Assembly: GCA_039830035.1 (NCBI GenBank)
Contig: CP140038.1
Coordinates: 496,001 to 560,000 of the forward strand
Direction of reading: 5' to 3'
Origin: Buchnera aphidicola (Meitanaphis flavogallis)
GTDB taxonomy: Bacteria; Pseudomonadota; Gammaproteobacteria; Enterobacterales; Enterobacteriaceae
Length of the DNA stretch: 64,000 nucleotides
Part shown: positions 23,110-33,826 of the stretch, piece by piece
Position numbering within the stretch: the first letter of the stretch is position 1
Layout of the letters: each line of letters begins with the position of its first letter
Translations under genes and position numbers: made by a program
Notes under the pieces: generated by a model
The model's input: the letters and a program-made list of their open reading frames with translations, nothing else
Told to the model about the DNA's origin: nothing
Database searches by the model: none

Positions 23110-23616
23110 ATGTCTATTCTGAAAATTTTAAAATATCCAAATAATCGACTTCGAACGATTGCAAAACCAATTATAAAAATTAATCCATCAATTCAAAAAA
23201 CTATTAACGACATGTTTGAAACGATGTATTTTAAAAATGGAATTGGACTCGCTGCTACTCAAGTAAATATTCCATTACAAATTATAGTAATTAGTAATAT
23301 TACAAAATTAAAAAAACCACTAGTATTAATAAATCCTAAAATAATTAAAAAAAGTGGTAATACAAGTATAGAAGAAAAATGCTTATCTATCCCCAGTTAC
23401 CAAGCCATAATACCTAGATCATCAGCCATTGTTGTAACTGCTTTAAATTACTTCGGAAAAAAAATTACAATAGAAGCAACTTCGCTTCTAGCTATTTGTA
23501 TTCAACATGAAATAGATCATTTAGTCGGAAAATTACTCATAGACTACTTGTCTGATATTGAAAAAATTAAAATTCAAACACAAATTCTAAAAAATAATAA
23601 AAATTATGACTTTTAA
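23110..23616 (+). CDS. def: Peptide deformylase
   Basis: Def removes the formyl group from the N-terminal methionine of new proteins, using a metal ion. The 168 residues equal the E. coli length (169). The three metal-binding motifs are present: [16 protein letters not shown] (Cys ligand) and QHEIDHLVG (two His ligands and the catalytic Glu). The start [15 protein letters not shown] resembles E. coli MSVLQVLHIPDERLR. The ATG of fmt (23606) lies inside the end of def, an 11-base overlap indicating translational coupling. Confidence 0.97.
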   Translation: MSILKILKYPNNRLRTIAKPIIKINPSIQKTINDMFETMYFKNGIGLAATQVNIPLQIIVISNITKLKKPLVLINPKIIKKSGNTSIEEKCLSIPSYQAIIPRSSAIVVTALNYFGKKITIEATSLLAICIQHEIDHLVGKLLIDYLSDIEKIKIQTQILKNNKNYDF

Positions 23617-24581
23617 TAATACTTTCTTTTCTAAAAAAAAAATTAAAAATTGTTTTTTCAGGAACCTCAAACTTTTCGTCACAACATCTAAAACAATTAA
23701 TTGATTATAAATATAAAATTGTTGGAGTAATTACACAACCAGATCGACCTTCCGGACGTGGTAAAAAAATAATTGAATCTCCAGTAAAACAAATAGCTAA
23801 AAAATATAACATCTCAGTTTTTCAGCCAGAAAATTTCAACGATTCTACGATACATGATCAATTATATAAACTTCATGCTAATTTAATGATAGTTGTTTCG
23901 TACGGTTTAATCATTCCAAAAAACATATTAAATATATTCTCAATAGGATGTATTAACATCCATGCTTCATTACTTCCTAGATGGAGAGGCGCAGCACCAA
24001 TACAATCAGCAATTTTACATGGAGATTTAATAACTGGAATAACTATTATAAAAATGGATGAAGGAATTGATACTGGAAAAATATTATATTCAATATCCTG
24101 TAAAATAGAAAAATTTGACACCAGTCAAAGCTTACAAAATAAATTAAGTAAAATAGGATGTCAAGCGATATTACTTATACTACAAAAAATAGAACTAAGA
24201 CAATATAATGCTATTATTCAAAGTAAATTAACAACTTATTCTTATAAAATAAAAAAGCAAGATGCACAATTAAATTGGCTTAAAGACGCAAAAATATTAG
24301 AACAATGTATAAGAGCTTTCAATCCATGGCCAATAAGTTTCTTTAAAATAAAAAAAGAACATATTAAAGTATGGCAAGCTAATGTTATTATACAAAAAAA
24401 TATAAATCTATACTGCGCAGGAGAAATTATATTAATAAACAAAAATGGATTACAAATACAAACTAAAAAAAATATACTCAACATTACACGAATTCAACTC
24501 CCTGGAAAAAAAATAATAAATGCATATGATCTAAATAATTCTAAACACCATTGGTTTGCTCCTAATACACGATTAATTTAA
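23606..24581 (+). CDS. fmt: Methionyl-tRNA formyltransferase, interrupted by a poly(A) frameshift near the start
   Basis: Fmt formylates initiator Met-tRNA using 10-formyltetrahydrofolate. From the ATG at 23606 the frame runs into a 10-A tract (23633-23642). The Fmt sequence continues in another frame: [13 protein letters not shown], then [31 protein letters not shown] (formyl-transfer motif), AFNPWP and the C-terminal domain to 24581. That main frame has no ATG, GTG or TTG between its upstream stop (23607-23609) and the Met at 23886, which would lose about 80 residues. With nine or twelve A residues the ATG would be in frame and yield [17 protein letters not shown], in good agreement with the family. 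I infer slippage rescue of an otherwise full-length, well conserved gene. A sequencing error in the run cannot be excluded. Confidence 0.85.
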
Positions 24582-24801
24582 ATATAAAAAAAACTAAACA
24601 TAAATTATCTTATAATTATATTAGAGCTAATAAAGAACTATTACCTCTAACTAATTAATATACTATAATTTTAAATTATAGTTTCATAATTAATATGCAA
24701 AATAATGAAAATAATAATATTACTAAAATACATTGCTAATATAACTATACTATTTATTAAAATTTAAACAAAAACTAGTAATTAATATGAAATTTTTATT
24801 A

Positions 24802-24861
24802 AAATTTGTATAAAAAACTCTCTAATTTTAATTAAAATTAGAGAGTTTTTTATACAAATTT
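24802..24861. repeat. Perfect 60-bp palindrome (likely bidirectional terminator)
   Basis: The two 30-base arms 24802-24831 and 24832-24861 are exact reverse complements with no spacer. The core arm contains ACTCTCTAATTTTAA flanked by A6 on the left and T6 on the right, so either transcript can form a long hairpin with a U-tract. It sits in the 545-base gap between fmt (+) and rplQ (-). A smaller inverted repeat (ACTATAATTT-T-AAATTATAGT) is at 24662-24682. No gene was recognised in the rest of the gap. Confidence 0.85.
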
Positions 24862-25047
24862 ATCTAGGACAAAATATATTAACATATCATATAAATATAT
24901 TATACTATTGCATATATTCCAAACACACGATTATGGAATATTATTATTTACAATACAAACATATATAGATATCTAAACACATGCGCATTATATAATATCT
25001 TATTAATATTTATAAAATTAAATACTAATTTTTATTCATTCACAAAC

Positions 25048-25072
25048 ACAAACGGCATATCGCGCCGTTTGT
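25048..25072 (-). terminator. Hairpin downstream of rplQ, end of the alpha operon
   Basis: A 9-bp GC-containing stem (ACAAACGGC / GCCGTTTGT) with a 7-base loop lies about 55 bases after the rplQ stop in the minus direction. It is one of the few GC-rich spots in the spacer. The downstream sequence on the minus strand is T-rich but broken by G (GTTTGTG), so it could also be an mRNA-stabilising 3' hairpin. Confidence 0.65.
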
Positions 25073-25126
25073 CATTAAAAAATAAATAATTCTTGTTCCA
25101 ATATACAATATCATGTGAAACATGCA

Positions 25127-25519
25127 CTATTTTATTTTCTTGGATAATTCTACATTCTTTGTTAGTCTATTTATTAGTTGAATATATGCCATAGGTGCTT
25201 TATCACCTACACGATAACCACATTTTAATACTCTAGTATATCCCCCTGGCCTATTTAAAAAATGTGGACCTAAATCTAAAAATAACTTTGTAACTACATT
25301 ATTATCTCGAATTTTAGAAAATACAAGGCGTCTATTAGCAATAGAATCAATTTTAGATCGAGTTATTAAAGGTTCTACTATACGTCGTAATTCTTTGGCT
25401 TTAGATACTGTTGTTTTTATTACTTCATGATTTAATAATGCACATACCATATTGTTTAGCATCAATCTTACATGAGTACTACTTCTATTAAATTTTCGAC
25501 CAATTTTTCTATGTCTCAT
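25127..25519 (-). CDS. rplQ: 50S ribosomal protein L17
   Basis: L17 is a component of the large subunit. The start at 25519 gives [14 protein letters not shown], matching E. coli MRHRKSGRQLNRNS, and a 130-residue product (E. coli 127); ten further in-frame codons upstream are hydrophobic and unsupported. Conserved blocks are [27 protein letters not shown] and [22 protein letters not shown]. It is the last gene of the alpha operon, 45 bases after rpoA, and is followed by a terminator-like hairpin. Confidence 0.97.
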   Translation of the reverse strand: MRHRKIGRKFNRSSTHVRLMLNNMVCALLNHEVIKTTVSKAKELRRIVEPLITRSKIDSIANRRLVFSKIRDNNVVTKLFLDLGPHFLNRPGGYTRVLKCGYRVGDKAPMAYIQLINRLTKNVELSKKIK

Positions 25520-25564
25520 AAAAAATATAACCTTTAAATACAAAACCAAAAAATATCATTCCAA

Positions 25565-26554
25565 TTAATCATCCAAGATACTTATAGGAGGCCAATTATC
25601 TAAACGCATTCCTAAAGATAAATTTCTCGCCGCTAATACATCTTTAATTTCAGTTAAAGATTTTTTTCCTAAATTAGGAGTTTTAAGCAATTCGACTTCT
25701 GTTTTTTGAACCAAATCTCCAATATAATGTATCAATTCTGCTTTTAAACAATTTGCAGATCTTACAGTTAATTCTAAGTCATCAACTGAACGAAGCAAAA
25801 TTGGCTCAAATTCTGGTTTTTCCTCTTTAACTTCTGGTTCACGAATATCTCGCAAATCTACAAATGCTTCTAACTGATCTGATAAAATAGTAGCAGCTCT
25901 CCGAATAGCTTCTTCAGGATCAATAGTACCATTAGTCTTCATTTCTATTACTAGTTTATCTAAATCAGTCCTCTGTGCTACCCTAGCAGCTTCTACATTA
26001 TATACAATACGTTCTATTGGGCTATAACATGCATCTACCAATAATTTTCCTATAGAATGTTCTCTATCTATTAAATTCATTCTAGAAGATGCAGTAACAT
26101 ATCCTCTACCTCTTTCTACTTTGATTCTCATAATAATTGATACATTTTCATATGTTAAATTACAAATAACATGTTCAGGATTTACAATTTCCACATCACT
26201 GCTATGATTAATATCAGATGCTTTTACTATACCTACACCAGACTTATTTAAAGTAAGTATCACTTGATCCTTTCCATACAATTTTACTGCTAATCCTTTT
26301 AAATTAAGTAAAATTTCAATAATATCTTCTTTAATCCCTTCCTTAGTGCTATATTCATGTAGTATTCCTTCAATTTCTACTTCTGTTACTGCACAACCAG
26401 GCATAGAAGACAATAAAATTCGACGCAAAGCATTTCCAAGCGTGTGACCAAAACCACGTTCTAGCGGTTCAAGAGTGATTTTAGCATGTGTTACACTAAT
26501 ATGTTCAATACCTACTAATCTCGGCTTTAGGAACTCATTCACAAAACTTTGCAT
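25565..26554 (-). CDS. rpoA: RNA polymerase alpha subunit
   Basis: The 329 residues are exactly the E. coli length. The N-terminal domain (dimerisation and beta/beta' assembly) includes [23 protein letters not shown]. The C-terminal domain carries [17 protein letters not shown], with the DNA-contacting arginine at the position of E. coli Arg265, and ends LDNWPP plus a short tail. Retention of an intact C-terminal domain means UP-element or activator contacts remain possible in a genome with few regulators. It lies between rpsD and rplQ in the alpha operon. The polymerase that includes this subunit would also be responsible for slippage at poly(A) tracts. Confidence 0.98.
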   Translation of the reverse strand: MQSFVNEFLKPRLVGIEHISVTHAKITLEPLERGFGHTLGNALRRILLSSMPGCAVTEVEIEGILHEYSTKEGIKEDIIEILLNLKGLAVKLYGKDQVILTLNKSGVGIVKASDINHSSDVEIVNPEHVICNLTYENVSIIMRIKVERGRGYVTASSRMNLIDREHSIGKLLVDACYSPIERIVYNVEAARVAQRTDLDKLVIEMKTNGTIDPEEAIRRAATILSDQLEAFVDLRDIREPEVKEEKPEFEPILLRSVDDLELTVRSANCLKAELIHYIGDLVQKTEVELLKTPNLGKKSLTEIKDVLAARNLSLGMRLDNWPPISILDD

Positions 26555-26583
26555 TATTTCTCCTTATAGCCAAATTAATACTT

Positions 26584-27204
26584 TTATTTAGAATAAAGTT
26601 CAATAATTAAATGTTCATTAATTTCTGCAGATAAATCGGAACGCTCGGGTATTCGTTTAAATATACCCTCCATTTTAGACGCGTTAACTTCTATCCAAGA
26701 TGGTTTTTCACGTTGTTCTACTAACTCTAAAGCTGCTCTTATGCGAGTTTGTTTTTGTGATTTTTCACGAATGCTAACAGAACAACCAGGATAAACTTGA
26801 TAAGAAGGAATATTTACTATTTTTTTATTAACTAAAATTGATTTATGACATACTAATTGACGAGCTTCAGAACGCGTAGTTCCAAATCCCATTCTATAAA
26901 CTACATTATCCAAACGACTTTCTAATAACACTAATAACTTTTCTCCCGTATTTCCTTTTAATCTTACAGAACGTTTATAGTAATTTCGAAACTGAGATTC
27001 TAAAACACCATATAAACGACGGACTTTTTGTTTTTCCCGTAATTGAATACCATAATCTGATAAACGAGATCTTTTAGAACCATGTTGACCTGGAAGTTGT
27101 TCTAATTTACATTTAGAATCAAGTGACCTCATTCCAGATTTTAAAAATAAATCCGTTCCTTCTCTACGAGATAACTTTAATTTTGGACCTAGATACTTTG
27201 CCAT
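26584..27204 (-). CDS. rpsD: 30S ribosomal protein S4
   Basis: S4 nucleates assembly of the 30S body by binding 16S rRNA. The 206 residues equal E. coli. It starts [20 protein letters not shown] and includes the S4 RNA-binding motif ([25 protein letters not shown]). The spacing of 27 bases after rpsK and 29 before rpoA fits one alpha-operon transcript. In E. coli S4 represses the alpha operon by binding the rpsM leader; a corresponding RNA structure was not established here. Confidence 0.98.
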   Translation of the reverse strand: MAKYLGPKLKLSRREGTDLFLKSGMRSLDSKCKLEQLPGQHGSKRSRLSDYGIQLREKQKVRRLYGVLESQFRNYYKRSVRLKGNTGEKLLVLLESRLDNVVYRMGFGTTRSEARQLVCHKSILVNKKIVNIPSYQVYPGCSVSIREKSQKQTRIRAALELVEQREKPSWIEVNASKMEGIFKRIPERSDLSAEINEHLIIELYSK

Positions 27205-27231
27205 CTTTTATTTCCTAATTTAAAAAATAAC

Positions 27232-27624
27232 TTATACTCGTCTCTTTTTAGGTGGGCGACAACCATTATGAGGAATAGGAGTAACATCAGTAATATTAGT
27301 AATACGAAAACCAGCAGAATTTAATGCTCTAATAGTTGATTCTCGACCAGGTCCTGGACCTTTTACAACTACTTCTAAGTTTTTAATACCATAATCCTTT
27401 ACCATTTCTGAACAACGCTCAGCAGCTACTTGAGCTGCAAAAGGAGTAGATTTTCTAGATCCTCTAAATCCAGATCCTCCTGAAGTTGCCCACCCTAAAA
27501 CATTTCCTTGTCGATCACTAATAGATACAATAGTATTATTGAAAGAAGCATGAATATGCGCTATACCATCTAATATTTGTTGCTTAATACGTTTTTTAAC
27601 ACGAACAAGATCTTTTGCTGCCAT
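27232..27624 (-). CDS. rpsK: 30S ribosomal protein S11
   Basis: S11 lies on the platform of the small subunit near the E site. Starting at the ATG at 27624 gives [12 protein letters not shown] and 130 residues (E. coli 129); three upstream in-frame codons (MTI) are not supported. The core [20 protein letters not shown] and [18 protein letters not shown] is nearly identical to E. coli, as is the C-terminal [14 protein letters not shown]. It sits between rpsM and rpsD. Confidence 0.97.
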   Translation of the reverse strand: MAAKDLVRVKKRIKQQILDGIAHIHASFNNTIVSISDRQGNVLGWATSGGSGFRGSRKSTPFAAQVAAERCSEMVKDYGIKNLEVVVKGPGPGRESTIRALNSAGFRITNITDVTPIPHNGCRPPKKRRV

Positions 27625-27641
27625 AATCGTCAACCTTAATA

Positions 27642-27998
27642 TTATTTTTTAACTAATTTACGAGCACCTTTTCTAGTACGAGCATTAGTCTTTGTTCTTT
27701 GTCCTCGAACTGGAAGATTTTTTCGATGACGCAATCCGCGATAACAACCTAAGTCTACTAAACGTTTTATATTTAAATTCACTTCTCTACGCAAGTCACC
27801 TTCAACAATGAACTTAGATATTTCATTTCTTAATAGTTCTACTTGACTTTCAGTTAAATTCCGCGTTTTAATAGATTCAGATATGCCTGTTAAAGAACAA
27901 ATTAATTTAGATCGCTTTTTTCCTATTCCATATATACTCATTAATGCAATAATAATATGCTTATTATCAGGAATATTAATACCTGCTATACGTGCCAT
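27642..27998 (-). CDS. rpsM: 30S ribosomal protein S13
   Basis: S13 forms the intersubunit bridge at the head of the 30S subunit. The ATG at 27998 is preceded by the strong ribosome binding site TGGAGG and gives [14 protein letters not shown] and 118 residues, exactly as in E. coli; nine upstream in-frame codons are ignored for this reason. The C-terminal [16 protein letters not shown] is conserved. It is the first gene of the alpha operon, and the 119-base gap to rpmJ probably holds that operon's promoter. Confidence 0.97.
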   Translation of the reverse strand: MARIAGINIPDNKHIIIALMSIYGIGKKRSKLICSLTGISESIKTRNLTESQVELLRNEISKFIVEGDLRREVNLNIKRLVDLGCYRGLRHRKNLPVRGQRTKTNARTRKGARKLVKK

Positions 27999-28117
27999 CA
28001 AAACCTCCACAAATTCATCAATCAAACTAACACATTCTCATTAACAAAATAAAACTTTAAAAATTAAAAATAATATCCAAAAAATATACTCTATAACACA
28101 TAAATTTTATAGGATGT

Positions 28118-28234
28118 TTATCCCTGACGTTGTTTATGCTTAGGATCTATACTGCAAATGATATAAACCACATTAGATCTACGAACAATTTTACAATTTC
28201 TGCATAACTTTCCTACTGAAGCACGAACTTTCAT
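28118..28234 (-). CDS. rpmJ: 50S ribosomal protein L36
   Basis: The minus strand encodes 38 residues beginning [20 protein letters not shown] and ending [11 protein letters not shown], the same length as E. coli L36. The zinc ligands are the two Cys of CRNC, the Cys of VYIICS and the His of PKH. The gene lies 36 bases after secY and closes the spc operon, as in E. coli. Confidence 0.97.
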   Translation of the reverse strand: MKVRASVGKLCRNCKIVRRSNVVYIICSIDPKHKQRQG

Positions 28235-28270
28235 AATAAATACCTATCATGCAAATATTTACAACTCACT

Positions 28271-29596
28271 TTAAATATTTAAATTAGATTTTTTTAACAC
28301 AGATTCATATTGAGTTGACATAATGTGTGTTTGTATTTGAGAAATAAAATCTATAATAACTACTACTACAATTAATAATGACGTACCACCAAAATAAAAC
28401 GGAACATCCATAGATATACGCATAAATTCTGGTATAAGACAAATAAACATCATATAAATAGAGCCAATTAACGTTAACCTCAACATAACTTTATTAATAT
28501 ATTTAGCTGTTTGCATACCAGGTCTAATTCCAGAAATAAAAGCTCCGGATTTTTTTAAATGATCTGCTGTTTCACGAGAATTAAAAACTAATTTAGTATA
28601 AAAAAAACAAAAGAAAACAATAGTTACCATGTAAAAAAATATATATAATGGTTGAGTTGGTTGCAAATAAAAAGAAAGAGTTATTAACCATTTCCAATTG
28701 TAGCCTCCACCAAACCAAGATACTATAGAAATAGGAAATAATATAATACTAGACGTAAAAATAGCTGGAATAACACCTGCCATATTTAACTTTAAAGGAA
28801 GATGAGTGTTTTTTTCAGAATAAATTCGACGTTTTTGGTAATTTTTGGCATAATTAATATTAATTTTTCTATGACTCCTTTCAAAAAATACTACAAAAAA
28901 TATCACTAAAAACACAATTAAGATTATTCCAAACAATAAAAAAAAATGTAAACTACCTTGTTGAACTTTGGCTAATGTATGCCCAATAGCAGACGGCAAA
29001 CCAGAGACAATACCTGAAAATATTATTATTGAAATACCATTTCCAATACCTTTGTCAGTAATTAATTCTCCTAACCACATTAAAAACATTGTACCTGTTA
29101 CTAAACTAATAACAGAAATACAATAAAAACACATATTAGGATTAATAACTAAATTGTTAACACCAGATATATTTGGTAAACTTATAGAAACTCCAATAGC
29201 TTGTAATCCAGCTAACATTAAAGTAGTATATTTTATATATACATTAATTTTTTGACGCCCTTCCTCTCCATTTTTTTTTATTTCTATAAATTTCGGATAT
29301 ACTAATGTAAGCATTTGTATAATAATAGAAGCCGATATAAAAGGCATAATACCTAATGCAAAAATTGAAGCTCTACTTAAAGATCCGCCTGAAAACATAT
29401 TAAACATTTCTATAAGAGTGCCTTGATGATGTTGTAATAATTGTGATAAAACTGCAGTATCAATTCCAGGAATAGGAATAAATGATCCTATTCTAAAAAT
29501 TATTAAAGAAATAAATACAAAAAAAATTCTTCTTTTCAATTCACTAAATTTAGTACCAACGATTGGAGATTTTCTTTTAAATATTTTTTCTGTCAT
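28271..29596 (-). CDS. secY: Protein translocase subunit SecY
   Basis: SecY is the channel of the Sec translocon in the inner membrane. The 441 residues (E. coli 443) contain about ten hydrophobic helices. The N-terminal [23 protein letters not shown], the plug region and the C5-loop motifs [15 protein letters not shown] are conserved. The Sec route is the expected export path for FkpA and the anchor-bearing PpiD in this window. It lies within the spc operon after rplO, 14 bases apart. Confidence 0.97.
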   Translation of the reverse strand: MTEKIFKRKSPIVGTKFSELKRRIFFVFISLIIFRIGSFIPIPGIDTAVLSQLLQHHQGTLIEMFNMFSGGSLSRASIFALGIMPFISASIIIQMLTLVYPKFIEIKKNGEEGRQKINVYIKYTTLMLAGLQAIGVSISLPNISGVNNLVINPNMCFYCISVISLVTGTMFLMWLGELITDKGIGNGISIIIFSGIVSGLPSAIGHTLAKVQQGSLHFFLLFGIILIVFLVIFFVVFFERSHRKININYAKNYQKRRIYSEKNTHLPLKLNMAGVIPAIFTSSIILFPISIVSWFGGGYNWKWLITLSFYLQPTQPLYIFFYMVTIVFFCFFYTKLVFNSRETADHLKKSGAFISGIRPGMQTAKYINKVMLRLTLIGSIYMMFICLIPEFMRISMDVPFYFGGTSLLIVVVVIIDFISQIQTHIMSTQYESVLKKSNLNI

Positions 29597-29610
29597 AATA
29601 CCTCTACTTA

Positions 29611-30045
29611 TTATTTTTGAATTTTTCCACCAGAAAATTCAATCATATTGCGTACTCCTTGTGTAACATGTAATCCACGAATAGTTAATGGCGAAGTGAC
29701 ATTTCCAGATAAAATTATCTTAACAAATTTTACATGTTTGTTAATTACATTAAATTGTTTCAATAAATTCAAATCAATAACTTTATTAGAAAATCTTAAT
29801 AATTCTGATAACCTAACTTCAATTTTATTTTTATTTTTTAAAGAAACAAATCCATACTTTGGAATACGCCTATATAAAGGAGTTTGACCTCCTTCAAACC
29901 CTCTATTTATTTTTCCTCCAGAACGAGATTTTTGACCCTTATGTCCTCTTCCTGCTGTTTTTCCCAATCCAGATCCAATTCCTCTACCCTTTCTTTTGCG
30001 CATTCTATAAGAACCGATTGCCGGAGATAAATTATTTAGATACAT
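29611..30045 (-). CDS. rplO: 50S ribosomal protein L15
   Basis: L15 is a late-assembly protein of the large subunit. The 144 residues equal E. coli. The Gly/Arg-rich N-terminal extension ([20 protein letters not shown], then [11 protein letters not shown]) that threads into 23S rRNA is intact. The C terminus ends with [15 protein letters not shown]. It follows rpmD by 11 bases and precedes secY by 14 bases. Confidence 0.97.
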   Translation of the reverse strand: MYLNNLSPAIGSYRMRKRKGRGIGSGLGKTAGRGHKGQKSRSGGKINRGFEGGQTPLYRRIPKYGFVSLKNKNKIEVRLSELLRFSNKVIDLNLLKQFNVINKHVKFVKIILSGNVTSPLTIRGLHVTQGVRNMIEFSGGKIQK

Positions 30046-30056
30046 TCTAATTATTC

Positions 30057-30248
30057 CTATTTAGCAACAATTGAATTAATTTTTAACATATAAGATATTT
30101 TTTGAATCATTCCTCGAATAGAAGGTGTATCTTGAAGTTTTACTGTATGACCTATACGACGCAATCCCAATCCAATCAAAGTTGCTTTATGTTTTGGTAA
30201 TCGTCCTATTGCACTTTTTATTTGAGTAACACTAATATATTTAATCAT
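30057..30248 (-). CDS. rpmD: 50S ribosomal protein L30
   Basis: Starting at the ATG at 30248 yields [20 protein letters not shown] and 63 residues, close to E. coli L30 (59). The core [20 protein letters not shown] is nearly identical. An upstream in-frame ATG at 30266 would overlap rpsE and adds residues without counterparts. The start lies 4 bases after the rpsE stop, so translation is probably coupled. Confidence 0.95.
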   Translation of the reverse strand: MIKYISVTQIKSAIGRLPKHKATLIGLGLRRIGHTVKLQDTPSIRGMIQKISYMLKINSIVAK

Positions 30249-30252
30249 AATA

Positions 30253-30762
30253 TTATACCAAAACATCTCTAATTGATTTATTACGTTTAGCTGCTATCAT
30301 TTTTGGAGATTTCATTTTTTCTAAACAAGCTATAGTAGCTCGTACTACATTAATAGGATTAGTTGATCCATAAGTTTTTGCTAATACATCATAAATACCC
30401 GCCACCTCCAATACTGATCTCATAGCACCACCAGCAATAATCCCAGTTCCTTCTGATGCTGGTTTCATAAATATATTCGAACCAGTGTAAGATCCAACAA
30501 TAGAATGATGTAATGTGTTTTTATTTAAAGCAACATTAATCATGTTTCGACGCGCTTTTTCCATAGCTTTTTGAATTGCAGCAGGAACTTCACGAGCCTT
30601 TCCATATCCAAATCCTACTCTTCCATTACCATTACCTACTACTGTTAAAGCTGTAAATGAAAAAATTCGACCACCTTTTACTGTTTTTGAAACACGATTT
30701 ACTGATATTAACTTTTCTTTTAAATCTAAACTATTTTTTTTATCTGTATGCATTGCCATCAT
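30253..30762 (-). CDS. rpsE: 30S ribosomal protein S5
   Basis: S5 contributes to decoding accuracy and mRNA unwinding at the entry channel. The 169 residues (E. coli 167) include [38 protein letters not shown] and [19 protein letters not shown]. The N terminus has Met at positions 1, 2 and 4, so the exact start is uncertain by up to three codons. It lies between rplR and rpmD in the spc operon. Confidence 0.97.
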   Translation of the reverse strand: MMAMHTDKKNSLDLKEKLISVNRVSKTVKGGRIFSFTALTVVGNGNGRVGFGYGKAREVPAAIQKAMEKARRNMINVALNKNTLHHSIVGSYTGSNIFMKPASEGTGIIAGGAMRSVLEVAGIYDVLAKTYGSTNPINVVRATIACLEKMKSPKMIAAKRNKSIRDVLV

Positions 30763-30772
30763 ATTATTTTTC

Positions 30773-31138
30773 CTAAAATTCTAATCCTGCTTTTCTCGCA
30801 GCATCAGCTAAAGCCTTAACTCGACCATGATATTGAAAACCAGAACGATCAAAAGAAACATTCTTAATTCCACTTTTTAAAGCTCGTTTTGCAATAACAT
30901 TACCAACAGCAACAGCAGCTTCCACATTTCCTGTATACTTAATTGACTGTGATATTTTTTTTTCCAAAGTAGAAGCAACTGCTAAAACTAAAGAACTCCT
31001 AGGAGAAATAATTTGAGCATAAATATGTCTAGAAGTACGATGAACAATCAAACGAATAGATTGTAATTCCTTAAATTTACACCGCATCTTAGTTGCCCTA
31101 CGAATGCGAGCTTTTCTTTTATTAACTGGCAACATCAT
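30773..31138 (-). CDS. rplR: 50S ribosomal protein L18
   Basis: L18 binds 5S rRNA and helps place it in the central protuberance. The 121 residues align with E. coli L18 (117) through [31 protein letters not shown] and the C-terminal [19 protein letters not shown]. Two consecutive ATG codons start the frame, one base after the rplF stop; either may be used. It lies in the spc operon after rplF. Confidence 0.97.
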   Translation of the reverse strand: MMLPVNKRKARIRRATKMRCKFKELQSIRLIVHRTSRHIYAQIISPRSSLVLAVASTLEKKISQSIKYTGNVEAAVAVGNVIAKRALKSGIKNVSFDRSGFQYHGRVKALADAARKAGLEF

Positions 31139-31139
31139 A

Positions 31140-31676
31140 TTATTTCTTTTTAGCCTCTTTTATGCGAACAACTTCATCACTATAACGAATACCTTTACCT
31201 TTATATGGTTCTGGTACTCTATTGGACCGTATATCAGCTGCTACTTGACCTACCAATTGCTTATTAGCGCCCTTAACAATTATCTCTGATGGAGATAAAC
31301 ACTCTACAGTAATACCTTTTGGAACTAAATATTTTATTACATGAGAATAACCCAAAAACATATGCAAAACATTAGTACCTACTACAGAAATTCTATAACC
31401 TACACCTAATAATTGTAATTTTTTAAAAAACCCTATTGTTACACCCAAAATCATCGAATTAACCAATGATCTAGACGTTCCTGCTTGCGCCCAACCTTTA
31501 GAAGAATTAATCCTGCTCTTAAAAGTTAAACGATTACTAATACAAGTAACTAATACACTATTGTTAATAGTACAACTAAGAGTATTATTAGCTCTTTCAA
31601 CAGTAATAGTATGTCCTACTAACGTAACAGAAACATCAAAAGGAACAACAATGGCTTTTTTTGCTACACGAGACAT
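31140..31676 (-). CDS. rplF: 50S ribosomal protein L6
   Basis: L6 is a two-domain protein near the sarcin-ricin loop. The ATG at 31676 gives [15 protein letters not shown] and 178 residues (E. coli 177); four upstream in-frame codons have no support. The C-terminal [24 protein letters not shown] is conserved. It follows rpsH by 12 bases. Confidence 0.97.
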   Translation of the reverse strand: MSRVAKKAIVVPFDVSVTLVGHTITVERANNTLSCTINNSVLVTCISNRLTFKSRINSSKGWAQAGTSRSLVNSMILGVTIGFFKKLQLLGVGYRISVVGTNVLHMFLGYSHVIKYLVPKGITVECLSPSEIIVKGANKQLVGQVAADIRSNRVPEPYKGKGIRYSDEVVRIKEAKKK

Positions 31677-31688
31677 GTTCTTCTCCAA

Positions 31689-32084
31689 TTAAGCTACATG
31701 ACAAATAACTTCACCACCCAGACCAATTCGACGCGCTGATTTATCAGTCATCACCCCTTTTGAAGTAGAAATTATAGCTATACCAAGTCCGTCCATAACT
31801 TTTGGTAATCTATTTTTTCTATTATATATTCGTAAACTAGGAGAACTAATTCTCTTAACAGCTTCAATTACAGGTTTTCCATTGAAATATTTTAATATCA
31901 ATTTTAATTGTAGCTTATTAACGCAATTTTTTATTGCATAATTTATAATATATCCTTCTTCTTTTAAAACCATACTAATAGCTACTTTTAATTTTGAAGA
32001 AGGCATAATCACTGATATTTTATTAGCTAATTGACTGTTACGAATTCTAGTCAACATATCTGCTATAGGATCTTGCATAGTCAT
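31689..32084 (-). CDS. rpsH: 30S ribosomal protein S8
   Basis: S8 binds the central domain of 16S rRNA. The 131 residues (E. coli 130) start [18 protein letters not shown], matching [18 protein letters not shown]. The C-terminal [20 protein letters not shown] is conserved. In E. coli S8 autoregulates the spc operon by binding mRNA at rplE; I did not find that element by eye. It follows rpsN by 30 bases. Confidence 0.97.
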   Translation of the reverse strand: MTMQDPIADMLTRIRNSQLANKISVIMPSSKLKVAISMVLKEEGYIINYAIKNCVNKLQLKLILKYFNGKPVIEAVKRISSPSLRIYNRKNRLPKVMDGLGIAIISTSKGVMTDKSARRIGLGGEVICHVA

Positions 32085-32114
32085 ACATGTTACTCCGAAA
32101 AAACATTAATAATT

Positions 32115-32420
32115 TTACCAGCTAGCTTTTTTCAATCCAGGAATTTCACCTTTCATAGCTGCTTCTCGTACCTTTATTCGACTTAATCCAAATTTTCTCA
32201 AAAAAGCATGCGGACGTCCAGTTTGACGACAACGATTACGTTGACGAATAGGACTAGAATCCCGAGGAAATCCCTGTAACTTCAATACAGCATTCCAACG
32301 ATTTTCCTTAGAAATAGTTATATCAGATATAATAGCTTTAAGACGGTTTCTTTTTACAAAAAACTTGTTAGCCAATTTAATACGTTTAACTTCACGTGCT
32401 TTCATTGATTGTTTAGCCAT
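32115..32420 (-). CDS. rpsN: 30S ribosomal protein S14
   Basis: The 101 residues equal the E. coli length. This is the long, zinc-free S14 type; the C-terminal [20 protein letters not shown] and [11 protein letters not shown] are conserved. S14 sits in the 30S head. It lies between rplE and rpsH in the spc operon. Confidence 0.97.
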   Translation of the reverse strand: MAKQSMKAREVKRIKLANKFFVKRNRLKAIISDITISKENRWNAVLKLQGFPRDSSPIRQRNRCRQTGRPHAFLRKFGLSRIKVREAAMKGEIPGLKKASW

Positions 32421-32435
32421 TGTTATAATTTTACC

Positions 32436-32975
32436 TCATTTACAAAATGGAAAATTAAAAGAAGATAATAACGCACGACCTTCTTTATTAGACATTGCAG
32501 TAGTAGTAATAGTAACATTGATACCTCTAATACGATCTATTTTATCGTAATCGATTTCAGGAAAAATTATTTGTTCACGAATTCCAATGCTGTAATTCCC
32601 TCTTCCATCAAAAGACTTTTCAGATAAACCTCGAAAATCACGAATTCTAGGTATTGCTATAACAATCAATCGTTCTAAAAAATCCCATTTCTTTTTTCCA
32701 CGTAAAGTAACTTTACAACCAATAGGATATCCTTTACGAATTTTAAAACTAGAAACTGATTTACGTGCTTTAGTAACTAATGGTTTTTGACCAGATATTT
32801 TAGTTAAATCAGAAATAGCGTTTTCAAGATGCTTTTTATCTACTGATGCTAATCCTACTCCAATGTTCAAAGTGATTTTATCTATTTTAGGAACTTGCAT
32901 AACAGAAGAATAATTGAACTCGCTCATCAACTTTTTTAATATTTCGGTTTGATAATAGTTACGTAAAAATGACAC
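32436..32975 (-). CDS. rplE: 50S ribosomal protein L5
   Basis: L5 binds 5S rRNA with L18. The 179 residues equal E. coli. Conserved parts are [36 protein letters not shown] and [19 protein letters not shown]. It is placed between rplX and rpsN, with 15-base gaps on both sides. Confidence 0.97.
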   Translation of the reverse strand: MSFLRNYYQTEILKKLMSEFNYSSVMQVPKIDKITLNIGVGLASVDKKHLENAISDLTKISGQKPLVTKARKSVSSFKIRKGYPIGCKVTLRGKKKWDFLERLIVIAIPRIRDFRGLSEKSFDGRGNYSIGIREQIIFPEIDYDKIDRIRGINVTITTTAMSNKEGRALLSSFNFPFCK

Positions 32976-32990
32976 TAGAAATACTCCATT

Positions 32991-33305
32991 TTACTTAATA
33001 ATAATATTATTTGATTTAAAAAACCTTACTTTTTTATTATTTTCTATCTTAAAACCAATACGATCTGATTTATTTGTAGTAGGATTTAAAATAGCTATGT
33101 TAGAAATATGAATACTAGCTTCTTTTGTTATAATTCCTCCTGTTATATTTTGATCTGGAATAGATTTTTGATGTTTTTTTACTAAATTAATTCCCTCTAA
33201 AATTACTCTCCTATTAGACAATAATTTTTTAACTATTCCCACTTTACCTTTTTCTTTTCCTGTTATTACTATAACTTTATCATTTTTTTTAATTTTTGCT
33301 GCCAT
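32991..33305 (-). CDS. rplX: 50S ribosomal protein L24
   Basis: L24 initiates assembly of the large subunit. The 104 residues equal E. coli. The KOW motif is visible in [20 protein letters not shown], and the start [13 protein letters not shown] matches the family. It lies between rplN and rplE. Confidence 0.97.
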   Translation of the reverse strand: MAAKIKKNDKVIVITGKEKGKVGIVKKLLSNRRVILEGINLVKKHQKSIPDQNITGGIITKEASIHISNIAILNPTTNKSDRIGFKIENNKKVRFFKSNNIIIK

Positions 33306-33320
33306 AATAATAGATTCTCA

Positions 33321-33689
33321 TTATAATACTTCTGGAGCTAGTGATATGATTTTCATAAACCTTTCATTTCTTAATTCCCTCGTGACAGGACCAAAAATTC
33401 TTGTACCCAAAGGCTGATCATTATTATTTAATATCACGCACGAATTAATATCAAATCTAATAATAGAACCATCAATCCTTTTTATACCTTTTTTCGTCCT
33501 AACTACAACAGCTTTATAAATTTCTCCTTTTTTCACCTTACCTCTAGGTATAGCTTCTTTAATAGCTACTTTAATAACGTCACCTATATTTGCATATCTA
33601 CGACGTGAACCACCAAGAACTTTAATACACAACGCAACACGCGCGCCAGAATTATCAGCAACATCTAATATGCTCTGTTCTTGAATCAT
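33321..33689 (-). CDS. rplN: 50S ribosomal protein L14
   Basis: L14 lies at the subunit interface. The ATG at 33689 gives [17 protein letters not shown] and 122 residues (E. coli 123). Five upstream in-frame codons have no counterpart and cover the ribosome binding site TGGAGAAG. Conserved parts are [14 protein letters not shown] and [24 protein letters not shown]. It is the first gene of the spc operon. Confidence 0.97.
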   Translation of the reverse strand: MIQEQSILDVADNSGARVALCIKVLGGSRRRYANIGDVIKVAIKEAIPRGKVKKGEIYKAVVVRTKKGIKRIDGSIIRFDINSCVILNNNDQPLGTRIFGPVTRELRNERFMKIISLAPEVL

Positions 33690-33826
33690 ACAATACTTCT
33701 CCATATAATAATAACAAGATAAATATCTTGATCAATATACATATTAATTAGTTTATCAAAAATAAATCAAACATGAATAGCAAATATCTAAATACTACTC
33801 ATGTTAATGTTACACAATATTTATCA
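33690..33826 (-). promoter_or_regulatory. spc operon leader
   Basis: This 137-base gap separates rpsQ (end of the S10 operon) from rplN. It contains a 7-bp hairpin (CAAGATA-AA-TATCTTG, 33715-33730 on the + strand) just upstream of the rplN ribosome binding site. TTGATT and TTGATA with AT-rich sequence downstream are possible -35 elements, but no pair is convincing. In E. coli the spc promoter lies here. Confidence 0.4.
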
